Shown here: positions 38,313 through 46,281 of the stretch, one piece after another
How the letters are laid out: each line of letters opens with the position of its first letter
How positions within the stretch are numbered: the stretch's first letter is position 1
NCBI RefSeq assembly: GCF_017916295.1
Contig: NZ_JAFMSS010000001.1
Location: 62,001 to 126,000 of the forward strand
Source: Rubellimicrobium arenae
GTDB taxonomy: Bacteria; Pseudomonadota; Alphaproteobacteria; Rhodobacterales; Rhodobacteraceae
Direction: 5' to 3'
Length of the DNA stretch: 64,000 nucleotides
The notes under the pieces: generated by a model
What the model saw: only the letters and a program-made list of their open reading frames with translations
Told to the model about the DNA's origin: nothing
Database searches by the model: none
Program-made: the position numbers and the translations under genes

Positions 38313-39170
38313 TCAGAGTGCGTTCAGCCGTCCGTACAGGTCCGGCCTGCGATCGCGGAACAGCCCCCAGCCCGCCCGCATCTGGGCGCAGGCCTCGAGG
38401 TCGATGGTCGCAGTGACGATCTCCTCCCGGTCGCGCGACCCCTTGGCGAGGATCTCCCCGGCCGGTCCGGCGATGAAGGACGACCCGTAGAACATCACCT
38501 CGCGCCCGCCCTGCGGCTCGTCTCCGATGCGGTTGGAGGCGACGAGCGGCATGAGGTTCGCCGCCGCGTGCCCGCGCATCACGGTTTCCCAATGGGGCTG
38601 GCTGTCATAGCCGGGCAGCTCGGGCTCGGAGCCGATGGCGCTGGGATAGAGCAGGATCTCCGCCCCCATCAGGGCCATGGCGCGCGCCGCCTCGGGGAAC
38701 CACTGGTCCCAGCAAATCCCGACGCCGATCCGGCCGACCGCCGTCTCCCAGACCCGGAACCCCGTATCGCCGGGGGAGAAGTAGAACTTCTCCTCATAGC
38801 CCGGGTTCTGCGGGATATGGCTCTTGCGGTAGACGCCTAGCACCCGACCATCCGCGTCCACGACGGCGACCGAGTTGAAATGCGCCTGCCCCGCCTTCTC
38901 GAAGAACGGCACCGGCAGCACGACGCCCAGCTCCCGCGCCAGGTCCGCGAACCGCGCGATGAGCGGGTTGCCCTCGAACGGCTGGGCCAGCCCAAGGTGG
39001 CGCGGCTCCTCGGTGATGCAGAAGTAGCGGGTCTCGAACAGCTCCTGCAGCAGGATGAGCCTTGCGCCCCCGGCCGCCGCCGCGCGGACGACGGCCTCGG
39101 CCTTGTCGAGGTTTTCCGACGGCTCCTCGGAGGCGGCGAACTGCGGCGCGGCGACTGTCAGCTCACGCAT
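38313..39170 (-). CDS. aguB: N-carbamoylputrescine amidase
   Basis: Nitrilase-superfamily enzyme that hydrolyses N-carbamoylputrescine to putrescine, CO2 and ammonia. The product is 285 residues. The Glu-Lys-Cys triad is E43 (LQELFETRYF), K116 (YRKSHIPQNPGYEEKFYF) and C153 (GICWDQWFPE); these blocks, including the YEEKFYF stretch, are specific for AguB and plant-type N-carbamoylputrescine amidases. The start at 39170 lies eight bases inside the acetylpolyamine amidohydrolase gene, so both are read as one unit. No agmatine deiminase (aguA) is visible, so carbamoylputrescine would come from outside the window or the medium. Confidence 0.9.
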   Translation of the reverse strand: MRELTVAAPQFAASEEPSENLDKAEAVVRAAAAGGARLILLQELFETRYFCITEEPRHLGLAQPFEGNPLIARFADLARELGVVLPVPFFEKAGQAHFNSVAVVDADGRVLGVYRKSHIPQNPGYEEKFYFSPGDTGFRVWETAVGRIGVGICWDQWFPEAARAMALMGAEILLYPSAIGSEPELPGYDSQPHWETVMRGHAAANLMPLVASNRIGDEPQGGREVMFYGSSFIAGPAGEILAKGSRDREEIVTATIDLEACAQMRAGWGLFRDRRPDLYGRLNAL

Positions 39171-40194
39171 CCTCAAAGCCTTCAAGGACGTTCACCGTGT
39201 TGATGCCGACCTGCTCGATCGCATAGCCGCCTTCCATGCAGAAGACCGTGGGCAGGCCCATGCGCCCGATCCGCCGGCCTGCGTCCAGGAAGTCCGGGCT
39301 GTCGAGCTTGAAGAAGCTGATCGGATCGTCCTTGTAGGCATCCACGCCCAGCGACACGACCAGAGCTTCGGCGCCCCAGTCCTTGATGCGGGCGATCATG
39401 CCGTCCAGCGCCTCGGCCCAGGGGCCATAAGGGGTGCCGGGGCCGAAGGGGACGTTGATCGTCGTGCCCTCGCCCTCGCCCTCGCCGGTCTCGTCGGCAA
39501 AGCCCGCGAAGTAGGGGTAGGTGTCCAGGGGATCGCCGTGGATCGAGGCGAACATCACGTCGCCGCACCGGTAGAAGATGTCCTGAGTCCCATTCCCCGA
39601 ATGGAAGTCGATGTCGAGGATCGCGACCCGGCCCGCGCCGTTCGTGCGGAACATGTCCGCCACCACCGCCGCGTTGTTCAGAAAGCAGTAGCCGCCGTAC
39701 TGGTCGTAGGTGGCGTGGTGCCCCGGCGGCCGGCAGAGCGCGAAGGCCGCCCGTGCTCCGTTGGCGACCTCGCGCTGAGCGGATTGCGCGCAGGCCATGG
39801 ACGCCTGGGCCGCGCGCCAGGTGCCCCCGGTGATCGCCGTCTCGCTGGCGTGGCAATAGTACTCGACCTTGCCGTCGATGTTGCGCGGGATGCGGTCGTG
39901 CCGCTGGCGGCGCGTCGGCATCCCGGCCGCGATCACCTCGCCGCCCTGCCCGGCCGCCTTCCAGTCGTCATAGGCCGTTTCCAGGAAAGCGAGGAACCCG
40001 GGATCCAGGAGCTTGCGGACCGGCTCCATGTCGACCGCATCCGGCGCAACGATCTCGCCCAGCCTGCGCTCCTTCAGGCGCGCCAGCACGTATTCGATCC
40101 GCGAGGGCCGCTCATAGGGCGTGACGAACTCGCCCCCCGACAGCTCGGCCTGCGGGAAATGCAGGCGGTGATCCTCGCTGAAAAAGGTCCTCAT
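39163..40194 (-). CDS. aphA: Acetylpolyamine amidohydrolase (class II HDAC-like)
   Basis: Zinc hydrolase that deacetylates acetylpolyamines. The product is 343 residues and aligns by position with the Mycoplana ramosa enzyme: H159 and H160 (CRPPGHHA), Zn ligands D195 and H197 (DIDFHSGNG) and D285 (LGVDAYKDDP), and the transition-state Tyr324 (MEGGYA). The HDAC fold spans the whole chain. The start at 40194 gives MRTFFSEDH, the conserved N-terminus; a longer frame to 40242 is not supported. It overlaps aguB by eight bases and faces the potABCD operon, which makes polyamine salvage the likely job. Confidence 0.92.
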   Translation of the reverse strand: MRTFFSEDHRLHFPQAELSGGEFVTPYERPSRIEYVLARLKERRLGEIVAPDAVDMEPVRKLLDPGFLAFLETAYDDWKAAGQGGEVIAAGMPTRRQRHDRIPRNIDGKVEYYCHASETAITGGTWRAAQASMACAQSAQREVANGARAAFALCRPPGHHATYDQYGGYCFLNNAAVVADMFRTNGAGRVAILDIDFHSGNGTQDIFYRCGDVMFASIHGDPLDTYPYFAGFADETGEGEGEGTTINVPFGPGTPYGPWAEALDGMIARIKDWGAEALVVSLGVDAYKDDPISFFKLDSPDFLDAGRRIGRMGLPTVFCMEGGYAIEQVGINTVNVLEGFEDA

Positions 40195-40247
40195 GAGACT
40201 CCCCTGGACAGTGTGGCGCGACCCTGCCCGAGGCTCGGGCAAAGAAA

Positions 40248-40276
40248 AAGGCCCGCAACCGACCGGCGCGGGCCTT
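40248..40276 (-). terminator. Rho-independent terminator of ndk
   Basis: On the - strand, a 9-bp stem AAGGCCCGC/GCGGGCCTT with an 11-nt loop, running into TTTCTTT. It lies 20 nt after the ndk stop and 53 nt before aphA, isolating the two units. Confidence 0.85.
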
Positions 40277-40296
40277 CCAGCGTCATAGGGCGGGCG

Positions 40297-40719
40297 TCAG
40301 CCGACCAGTTCGAGGCCCGAGAAGAAGAACGCGATCTCCTCGGCGGCCGTCTCGGGCGCATCAGAGCCGTGGACCGAGTTCTCGCCGACCGATTCCGCGA
40401 ACTCGGCGCGGATGGTGCCCGGGGCGGCGTCCTTCGGGTTGGTGGCGCCCATCACTTCGCGGTTCTTGAGCACCGCGCCCTCGCCCTCGAGGACCTGGAC
40501 CACCACCGGGCCCGACGCCATGAACTCGGTCAGCTCGCCGAAGAACGGGCGGGCGGAGTGGACGGCGTAGAACTTCTCGGCCTGGGCCTTGGTCAGCTGG
40601 ATGCGCTTCTGCGCGACGATGCGCAGGCCCGCGTCCTCGAACTTGGCGTTGATCTTGCCCGTCAGGTTGCGGCGGGTCGCGTCGGGCTTGATGATCGAAA
40701 GGGTGCGCTCGGTGGCCAT
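40297..40719 (-). CDS. ndk: Nucleoside diphosphate kinase
   Basis: Moves the gamma-phosphate of ATP to NDPs through a phosphohistidine. The 140-residue length and MATERTLSIIKPDATRRNL start are typical. The active-site His is H117 in GENSVHGSDAPE, and the nucleotide-binding K11, R104 and N114 are in place. The start at 40719 has AAGGA eleven bases upstream; the longer frame to 40854 is not family-like. It is a single-gene unit with its own terminator. Confidence 0.97.
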   Translation of the reverse strand: MATERTLSIIKPDATRRNLTGKINAKFEDAGLRIVAQKRIQLTKAQAEKFYAVHSARPFFGELTEFMASGPVVVQVLEGEGAVLKNREVMGATNPKDAAPGTIRAEFAESVGENSVHGSDAPETAAEEIAFFFSGLELVG

Positions 40720-40802
40720 GGTGTCGTCCTTGCAGGCCCGGGCCCCGTGCCCAGGCGTTCCGGGCGCGCCCCTAGCATGGCCGCCCGGGCCCGGGAACCC
40801 CC

Positions 40803-41375
40803 TCAGGGCGGGTCGCGGTCGAACTGCTTCGCGCCGGGCACGGGGGCCAGCCACGGCTCGCGCCGGATCGTCCAGATCTCGATCCCCGGCCGCAGGTCGC
40901 TGGGCGGGTCATCGAGCGTCCCCAGCATGATCTCGGCCGTGTCCGGGGACAGGTGGACGATGCGCGACCCGCAGGCGGGGCAGAAGCTCCGCCCACGATG
41001 CGTCGCCAGCCGCCCCGTGATCCGCACCGCCGAGGCCGGCCAGTCCCCGAAATGCACCGCCACGCCGCCCGACTCCTTCCGGCAATCCGCGCAATGGCAC
41101 AGGCCCACGACCGTCGGCTCTCCCCGCAGGGTGTAGCGGACCGCCCCGCAGAGGCACCCGCCCGCCCTCAGGCGGTCCTCGGCCGCCTCCTGCGGCTGGT
41201 CCTCGGGATCGAAGCCCTCCGGCAGGCCCTCGTCGGGCAGGATCCCCGGCGGCGCTTCGGTCATCATCGCCTCGGGCACCAGGATACCCCGCGGTCCGGG
41301 GTCCACCTCCGGCTCGGCCGGCTGCGATCCGTCCTCGGCCCATGGGGCGGCGCGCTTGATCCGGGGGACCTCCAT
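40803..41375 (-). CDS. GFA-domain zinc protein with acidic N-terminal extension
   Basis: A 190-residue protein. The C-terminal part (about 72-190) is a GFA (glutathione-dependent formaldehyde-activating) domain with the Zn-binding cysteines in GGCLCGAVRY, CHCADCRKES and FCPACGSRI. The first 70 residues are Pro-, Glu- and Asp-rich, probably disordered, and are not part of the usual domain. GFA proteins were named for an enzyme that joins formaldehyde and glutathione, but most members have no shown activity. Of three possible ATGs (41426, 41381, 41375) the one at 41375 is best spaced from GAGGA. It lies 83 nt upstream of ndk on the same strand. Confidence 0.8.
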   Translation of the reverse strand: MEVPRIKRAAPWAEDGSQPAEPEVDPGPRGILVPEAMMTEAPPGILPDEGLPEGFDPEDQPQEAAEDRLRAGGCLCGAVRYTLRGEPTVVGLCHCADCRKESGGVAVHFGDWPASAVRITGRLATHRGRSFCPACGSRIVHLSPDTAEIMLGTLDDPPSDLRPGIEIWTIRREPWLAPVPGAKQFDRDPP

Positions 41376-41513
41376 CGCCATCTTCCTCGCGCGGCGACCT
41401 GCGTCGAAGGCAAAACCCCCCGTCATGCGGCGGGTTCCCGGTCAGTCCGGTTGACGCCCCGCCCCCAGTTGCGGCACAGGTCGCCCGCCCGTCCCATCCC
41501 GAAGGTTCGCTCC

Positions 41514-43364
41514 ATGCTCCGCCTCGACGACATCTCCTATTCGGTCGAAGGCCGCCCGCTGATCGAGCATGCCTCGGCCACCATCCCCACCGGCCACAAG
41601 GTCGGGCTCGTGGGCCGCAACGGCACCGGCAAGACCACGCTCTTCCGCCTGATCCGGGGAGAGCTCACGCTCGACACCGGCTCGATCGAGGTGCCCCGGG
41701 GCGCCCGCATCGGAGGCGTCGCGCAGGAGGTCCCCGGCAACGAGGTCTCGCTTCTCGACACGGTTCTCGCGGCGGACACCGAACGCGCGGCGCTGCTGGA
41801 CGAATCCCACACGGCCACGGACCCCCACCGCATCGCCGAGATCCAGATGCGGCTGGCCGACATCGACGCCTGGTCCGGCGAGGCGCGGGCCACCTCGATC
41901 CTCAAGGGCCTGGGCTTCACGGACGAGGAAACGCGGATGCCCTGCTCCGCCTTCTCGGGGGGGTGGCGGATGCGCGTGGCCTTGGCCGCCGTGCTCTTCT
42001 CGCAGCCCGACCTCCTCCTGCTCGACGAGCCGACCAACTACCTCGACCTCGAAGGCGCGCTCTGGCTCGAAAGCTACCTCGTCAAGTATCCCCACACCGT
42101 CCTCATCGTCTCGCACGACCGCGAGCTGCTGAACCGGTCCGTGACCGGCATCCTGCACCTCAGCGAACGCAAGCTGACCTACTGGAACGGGCCTTACGAC
42201 CAGTTCGCCCGCCAGCGGGCCGAGCAGCGGGCGAACCTGATCGCGCAGTCCAAGAAGCAGGAGGAGCGCCGCGCCCACCTCCAGGCCTTCGTGGACCGCT
42301 TCAAGGCCAAGGCGTCCAAGGCCAAGCAGGCGCAGAGCCGCGTGAAGATGCTGGCCCGGATGGAAACGATCCGGCTGCCCGAGGATGACGCCCGCACCAT
42401 CTTCACCTTCCCCGAGCCCGAGGAGCTGTCGCCCCCGATCATCACGACCGAGGATGCGGCGGTGGGCTACGGCAACCACGTCGTGCTCCATTCCCTGAAC
42501 CTGCGCATCGACCAGGACGACCGCATCGCGCTCCTGGGCCGCAACGGCGAGGGGAAATCGACGCTGGCCAAGATGCTGTCCGACCGGCTCGCCGTGGCCC
42601 GAGGGCGCATGACGCGCTCCAACAAGCTCCGCATCGGCTTCTTCGCCCAGCACCAGGTGGACGAGCTTCACGTCGACGAGACGCCGCTCCAGCACATCCA
42701 GCGGCTCCGGCCCGAGGAGCACCAGTCCAGGCTCCGCGCCCGGCTGGCGGGATTCGGACTTTTGGCCGCGCAGGCCGAGACCGAGGTGGGCCGCCTGTCC
42801 GGGGGTCAGAAGGCGCGCCTGTCGCTCCTTCTCGCGACCCTGGACGCGCCGCACCTCCTCATCCTCGACGAACCGACCAACCACCTCGACATCGAGAGCC
42901 GCGAAGCCCTGGTCGAGGCGCTTTCGGCCTACAGCGGCGCCGTGATCCTGGTCAGCCACGACATGCACCTGCTGTCGATGGTCGCGGACCGGCTTTGGCT
43001 GGTCAAGGATGGCCGGGTGCGGCCCTACGAGGACGATCTCGAAGCCTACCGGGCCATGCTCCTGGCCGGCGACAAGCCCGCCGAGAAGGTGGTGGAAAAG
43101 CCCAAGACCCCGCGTCCCTCGCGCGAGGCGATCCTGGCGCTGCGGTCCGAGGTCCGCAAATGCGAGGAACGCCTCAAGAAGATCGAGGAGATGCGGGACA
43201 GGCTCGCCAAGAAGCTCGCCGATCCCGAGCTCTATGAGGATGCCCGCAAGGGCGAGCTGGAAACCTGGAACAAGAAATACGCCGAGATCATGGACGGCCT
43301 CCACCGCGCCGAGGAGCTGTGGATGGCCGCCCAGGAAAAGCTGGACCAGGCCGAAGCCGCCTGA
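41514..43364 (+). CDS. ABC-F family ATPase (Uup/YheS-like)
   Basis: A 616-residue soluble protein with two ABC domains and no membrane helix. Domain 1 (about 1-240) has GRNGTGKTT, FSGGWRMRVALA and LLLLDEPTNYLD. A charged linker of about 80 residues, RANLIAQSKKQEERRAHLQAFVDRF onward, fits the family's interdomain arm. Domain 2 (about 310-520) has GRNGEGKST, LSGGQKARLSLL and LLILDEPTNHLD. The C-terminal 100 residues form a basic coiled coil (EVRKCEERLKKIEEMRDRLAKKL). ABC-F proteins act on ribosomes or, for Uup, in DNA and ribosome maintenance. The start at 41514 has GAAGG upstream. Precise subgroup uncertain. Confidence 0.9.
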   Translation: MLRLDDISYSVEGRPLIEHASATIPTGHKVGLVGRNGTGKTTLFRLIRGELTLDTGSIEVPRGARIGGVAQEVPGNEVSLLDTVLAADTERAALLDESHTATDPHRIAEIQMRLADIDAWSGEARATSILKGLGFTDEETRMPCSAFSGGWRMRVALAAVLFSQPDLLLLDEPTNYLDLEGALWLESYLVKYPHTVLIVSHDRELLNRSVTGILHLSERKLTYWNGPYDQFARQRAEQRANLIAQSKKQEERRAHLQAFVDRFKAKASKAKQAQSRVKMLARMETIRLPEDDARTIFTFPEPEELSPPIITTEDAAVGYGNHVVLHSLNLRIDQDDRIALLGRNGEGKSTLAKMLSDRLAVARGRMTRSNKLRIGFFAQHQVDELHVDETPLQHIQRLRPEEHQSRLRARLAGFGLLAAQAETEVGRLSGGQKARLSLLLATLDAPHLLILDEPTNHLDIESREALVEALSAYSGAVILVSHDMHLLSMVADRLWLVKDGRVRPYEDDLEAYRAMLLAGDKPAEKVVEKPKTPRPSREAILALRSEVRKCEERLKKIEEMRDRLAKKLADPELYEDARKGELETWNKKYAEIMDGLHRAEELWMAAQEKLDQAEAA

Positions 43365-43775
43365 CGCGGGACCACCGCGCGGCGCCCGGGCCGGCTCCTG
43401 GGCGTTGCAGGGATCCGGGGCGGGCGTGCGTTGCGGTCACGGTTGGTTAACCACGCCAATCCAGGATGCTGCCAGCACAACTTAGCATCCGGCCCAGCCC
43501 GGGGAACAGGAACCATGAGCAGGCATCAGCCCCGGCGCTTGCGCCGAGGCCCATAGGCGCGCAACTCTGAGCCGCCCACATACCGGGCCCCGCGCCCTCC
43601 TTAGACTCAAGCCCGCGCCGTGAACCCGGACGGACTGGACCGCCCCGCCATCCCCGCACGCCGGGAGGCCCGGGCCACCCAGAGGCCCCGCGGGATCGAA
43701 TTCTTTTCCGGCTCCCCGGTTCACCGCGTGGCGAGGGCCCTTCCACCTCGGGCCACCCTCACCCATATCTGTCCC
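43365..43775. other. 411-nt intergenic region with one inverted repeat
   Basis: No gene is supported. GGATGCT, 13 nt, AGCATCC at 43464-43490 is a perfect 7-bp inverted repeat, enclosing a shorter TGCTG/CAGCA pair. It follows the only AT-rich stretch here (GGTTGGTTAACC). This is the probable promoter area of the retropepsin gene. An Arg-Pro-Gly-rich frame on the - strand looks like chance. Confidence 0.45.
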
Positions 43776-44363
43776 ATGTCCGCCGACGACACCGCCAGCC
43801 TTCTCTACCTCGGTCTTCTCTTTCTGCTCGTGGCGGGGGCCTATCTGGTCGCGTCCCGGGGCCGCATGGGGCAGGTGCTGACGCAGGCGGCCATCTGGGT
43901 CCTGATCTTTCTGGGTGCCATCGCCGTCTTCGGGCTTTGGCCCGAGATCAAGTCGGCGGTTCTCCCGTCGCAGCAGGCGGTCGTCACGCCCGAAGGCCAG
44001 TCCGTCACCGTCCCCCGCGCGATGAATGGCCACTACTACCTCACGCTGCAGGTGAATGGCGCGCCCGTGGTGTTCACCGTGGATACTGGCGCCACCGACA
44101 TGGTCCTGTCCCGCACCGACGCGCGCGCCGCCGGGATCGATCCGGAGAGCCTTCCCTATCTGGGCCTCGCGGGGACGGCGAACGGCCAGGTGCGCACGGC
44201 CCGCGTCACGCTGGACGAGGTGTCGCTGGAGGGGATCGTGGATGATGACGTCCACGCTGTCGTGACCGATGGCGACCTCGAATCCTCGCTGCTGGGGATG
44301 AGCTACCTTCAGCGGTTCTCCCGCATCGAGATCGTCAACGGCGAGTTGAAGCTCACCCGCTGA
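43776..44363 (+). CDS. Membrane-anchored retropepsin-like aspartic protease (TIGR02281 type)
   Basis: A 195-residue protein. Two hydrophobic helices open it (about 9-27 and 37-54), followed by a periplasmic single-lobed aspartic protease domain. The active-site motif is FTVDTGATDMVLS, with D103; the flap-region strand GHYYLTLQVNGAPVVF precedes it and LLGMSYLQRFSRIEIVNGELKL closes the fold. Such TIGR02281 proteins are common in alphaproteobacteria and must dimerise to be active; substrates are unknown. The start at 43776 (MSADDTASLLYLGLLF) fits the membrane topology although its ribosome site is weak. The last 11 bases overlap the convergent PIN gene. Confidence 0.82.
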   Translation: MSADDTASLLYLGLLFLLVAGAYLVASRGRMGQVLTQAAIWVLIFLGAIAVFGLWPEIKSAVLPSQQAVVTPEGQSVTVPRAMNGHYYLTLQVNGAPVVFTVDTGATDMVLSRTDARAAGIDPESLPYLGLAGTANGQVRTARVTLDEVSLEGIVDDDVHAVVTDGDLESSLLGMSYLQRFSRIEIVNGELKLTR

Positions 44364-44913
44364 GCCGCGCAAGCGTCTTGGCCAGCCTGTTCAGCCGCGC
44401 CTTCTTCAGCAAGGTCTTCGCGGTCCATGCCTCTCCCGAAAGGCGTGTCGCCCGGTCGACCGAGGCTTGCACGACCTGCCGCAGCACCTCGGGATGCCTC
44501 TCGGCCAATTCGGACAGGAACTGATCGGGATCAAGCCGGAGCAGCCCTTCCTCGGCCAGGACGCCGCGCGGGAAGTCCTTGGCGTTGAAGGTCAGGATCG
44601 CATCCGCCGAGGCAGCCACGGCCGCCGCGAGCACATGCACGTCATCCGGGTCGGGCAGCCAGAGCCGCCGCTCCAGCCCTTCGGCCCCGGACACCATCGC
44701 GTCCGGCCAGCCGACCAGCATCGCGGCGACCTCGCTTCGGGCGACGGCCTCCCCCTCCGACCCAAGGCGCGCGGCGGCCCTCGCCCATTCCTCCAGCAGG
44801 CGGGCGGACCAGAGTGGCGTGAAGAGGCCCGCACCGGCGGCGCCCAGCAGGATTTCCCGCAGGACGGTCGGATACAGGACGCAGGCGTCCAGAAGGACGC
44901 GCAGCCGGGTCAA
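44353..44913 (-). CDS. PIN-domain protein, putative RNase
   Basis: A 186-residue protein. The N-terminal PIN fold (about 1-125) has the acidic residues expected of a metal-dependent RNase: D8 (LLDACVL), E in LLEEWARA, D in LPDPDDVHVLAAA and D in ILTFNAKDF. A basic, Arg/Lys-rich helical tail of about 60 residues follows. PIN proteins of this size are often VapC-like toxins, but no antitoxin lies next to it. Instead its ATG overlaps the rlmI stop (ATGA), so it is translated with a 23S rRNA methyltransferase. Its 3' end overlaps the convergent protease gene by 11 bases. Target RNA unknown. Confidence 0.78.
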   Translation of the reverse strand: MTRLRVLLDACVLYPTVLREILLGAAGAGLFTPLWSARLLEEWARAAARLGSEGEAVARSEVAAMLVGWPDAMVSGAEGLERRLWLPDPDDVHVLAAAVAASADAILTFNAKDFPRGVLAEEGLLRLDPDQFLSELAERHPEVLRQVVQASVDRATRLSGEAWTAKTLLKKARLNRLAKTLARLSG

Positions 44914-46121
44914 AGCCGGAAGAACAGCGTCTTGAGGTAGCCCGATTCCGCAAGGTGCGGCAGGGTCGGATGGTCGGGCCCGGCAAAGCCGGTCCAGATG
45001 ATCTGGCCCCGCCGGCCCGCGCGCCCGATCCCGCGGGCCGACGCGGCCCGGAACTTGGCCAGGTCCGCCGCGTGCGAGCAGGAGCAGAGCCCCAGGTAGC
45101 CGCCATCCCGCACCAGCGGAGCCGCCAGACGGGCGACCCGTTCGTAGGCCCGGAGCCCGGCATCAAGGGCGTTCTTGGACGGCGCGAAGGCGGGAGGATC
45201 GCAGACCACGACGTCGAACCGTTGCCCTTCGGCCGCGAGCCGTTCCATTTCCTCGAAGGCATCGCCCTTCCGGCGGTCGAAGCGCTCCCCAACGCCCATG
45301 GCTTCGGCTCCGGTCCGCGCGAGGGTCAGGGCGGCGTCCGAGGCATCCACGCAGAGCGCGAATTCCGCGCCGCCCGCCAGAGCCGCGAGGCCGAACCCGC
45401 CGACATGGCTGAAGACGTCGAGCACCCGCCCGCCCCGGGCCAGCCTTGCCGCGAAGGCATGGTTCGGCCGCTGGTCGTAGAAGAGCCCCGTCTTCTGCCC
45501 GCCCAGCACGTCGGCGAAATAGGTCGCCCCGTTCATCGGCACCGGGATCGGCCCCTCGGGCGGGGCGCCCAGAGCCATGACGATCTCCTCGGGCAGGCCC
45601 TCGAGCGACCGGGCGCGGCCCGAGCCGTTCTTGACGACCCGGGTGACGCCCGTCACCCGCGCCAGGGCGGAGACCAACGGACCGATCAGTGCCTCGGACC
45701 AGGCCGCGTTGGGCTGCACGACCGCGAGGTCGCCCATGCGGTCGATCACCACCCCCGGCAGCCCATCCGCCTCCGCATGGACGAGACGATAGAACGGCTG
45801 GTCGTACAGCGCCTCGCGATGGGCCAGGGCCCGGTTCAGCCGCCTTGCGAGCCAGTCCTCATCGATGACGGCCGCAGGATCCTGGTCCAGCATCCGGGCG
45901 ACGATCTTGCTCTGCGGGTTGACCGTCACGATCCCCATGGGACGCCGTTCGCTGTCCTCCAGCACGGCGAGCGCACCGGGCAGCAGCGAACTCGTCCGGC
46001 GATCCATTACCATCTCGCCCGCATAGATCCACGGAAAGCCATGCCGGATGGCACGCGCCTCGGCCTTGGGGCTCAGGCGGACGACGGGATAGGGTGGCTC
46101 GAAGAAATGGGGCACGGTCAT
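44910..46121 (-). CDS. rlmI: RlmI-family 23S rRNA (cytosine-C5) methyltransferase
   Basis: A 403-residue SAM-dependent methyltransferase. The N-terminal PUA-like part starts VVRLSPKAEARAIRHGFPWIYAGEM. The middle RlmI domain has FYDQRPNH, a family-specific block, followed by the SAM-binding RVLDVFSHVGGFGLAALAGG and VDASDAALTLA. DPPAFAPSKNAL is the catalytic-loop motif, with SCSHAADL after it. In E. coli RlmI methylates C1962 of 23S rRNA. The start at 46121 (MTVPHFFEPPYPVVRL) is family-like; 35 upstream residues in the open frame are not. It is translationally coupled to a PIN-domain protein. Confidence 0.88.
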   Translation of the reverse strand: MTVPHFFEPPYPVVRLSPKAEARAIRHGFPWIYAGEMVMDRRTSSLLPGALAVLEDSERRPMGIVTVNPQSKIVARMLDQDPAAVIDEDWLARRLNRALAHREALYDQPFYRLVHAEADGLPGVVIDRMGDLAVVQPNAAWSEALIGPLVSALARVTGVTRVVKNGSGRARSLEGLPEEIVMALGAPPEGPIPVPMNGATYFADVLGGQKTGLFYDQRPNHAFAARLARGGRVLDVFSHVGGFGLAALAGGAEFALCVDASDAALTLARTGAEAMGVGERFDRRKGDAFEEMERLAAEGQRFDVVVCDPPAFAPSKNALDAGLRAYERVARLAAPLVRDGGYLGLCSCSHAADLAKFRAASARGIGRAGRRGQIIWTGFAGPDHPTLPHLAESGYLKTLFFRL

Positions 46122-46226
46122 GCGGTCCCCATATAGCGCCGGACCCGCCGGAGGAAGAGGCCGCCGGGCGCCCCCAATGAGCCGACCTGCGCGGATGAAC
46201 CGCAGCTGAACCCGCCTTCCAGGCAT

Positions 46227-46240
46227 TGTTAGCGCTAACA
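46227..46240. promoter_or_regulatory. Perfect LacI/GntR-type operator upstream of edd
   Basis: TGTTAGCGCTAACA, a perfect 14-bp palindrome with central GCGC, 41 nt before the edd start. It is the form bound by LacI-family sugar-acid regulators such as E. coli GntR. No LacI gene lies beside edd, so the regulator is elsewhere. Confidence 0.8.
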
Positions 46241-46281
46241 GTCGATGCTACATCCCTCTTGTCGCCTCCAGGAGGACTCCC

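Noticed and set aside
44353..44913. VapBC-type toxin-antitoxin pair
   Set aside because: The PIN gene has no small antitoxin partner; the overlapping upstream gene is a full-length RlmI methyltransferase.
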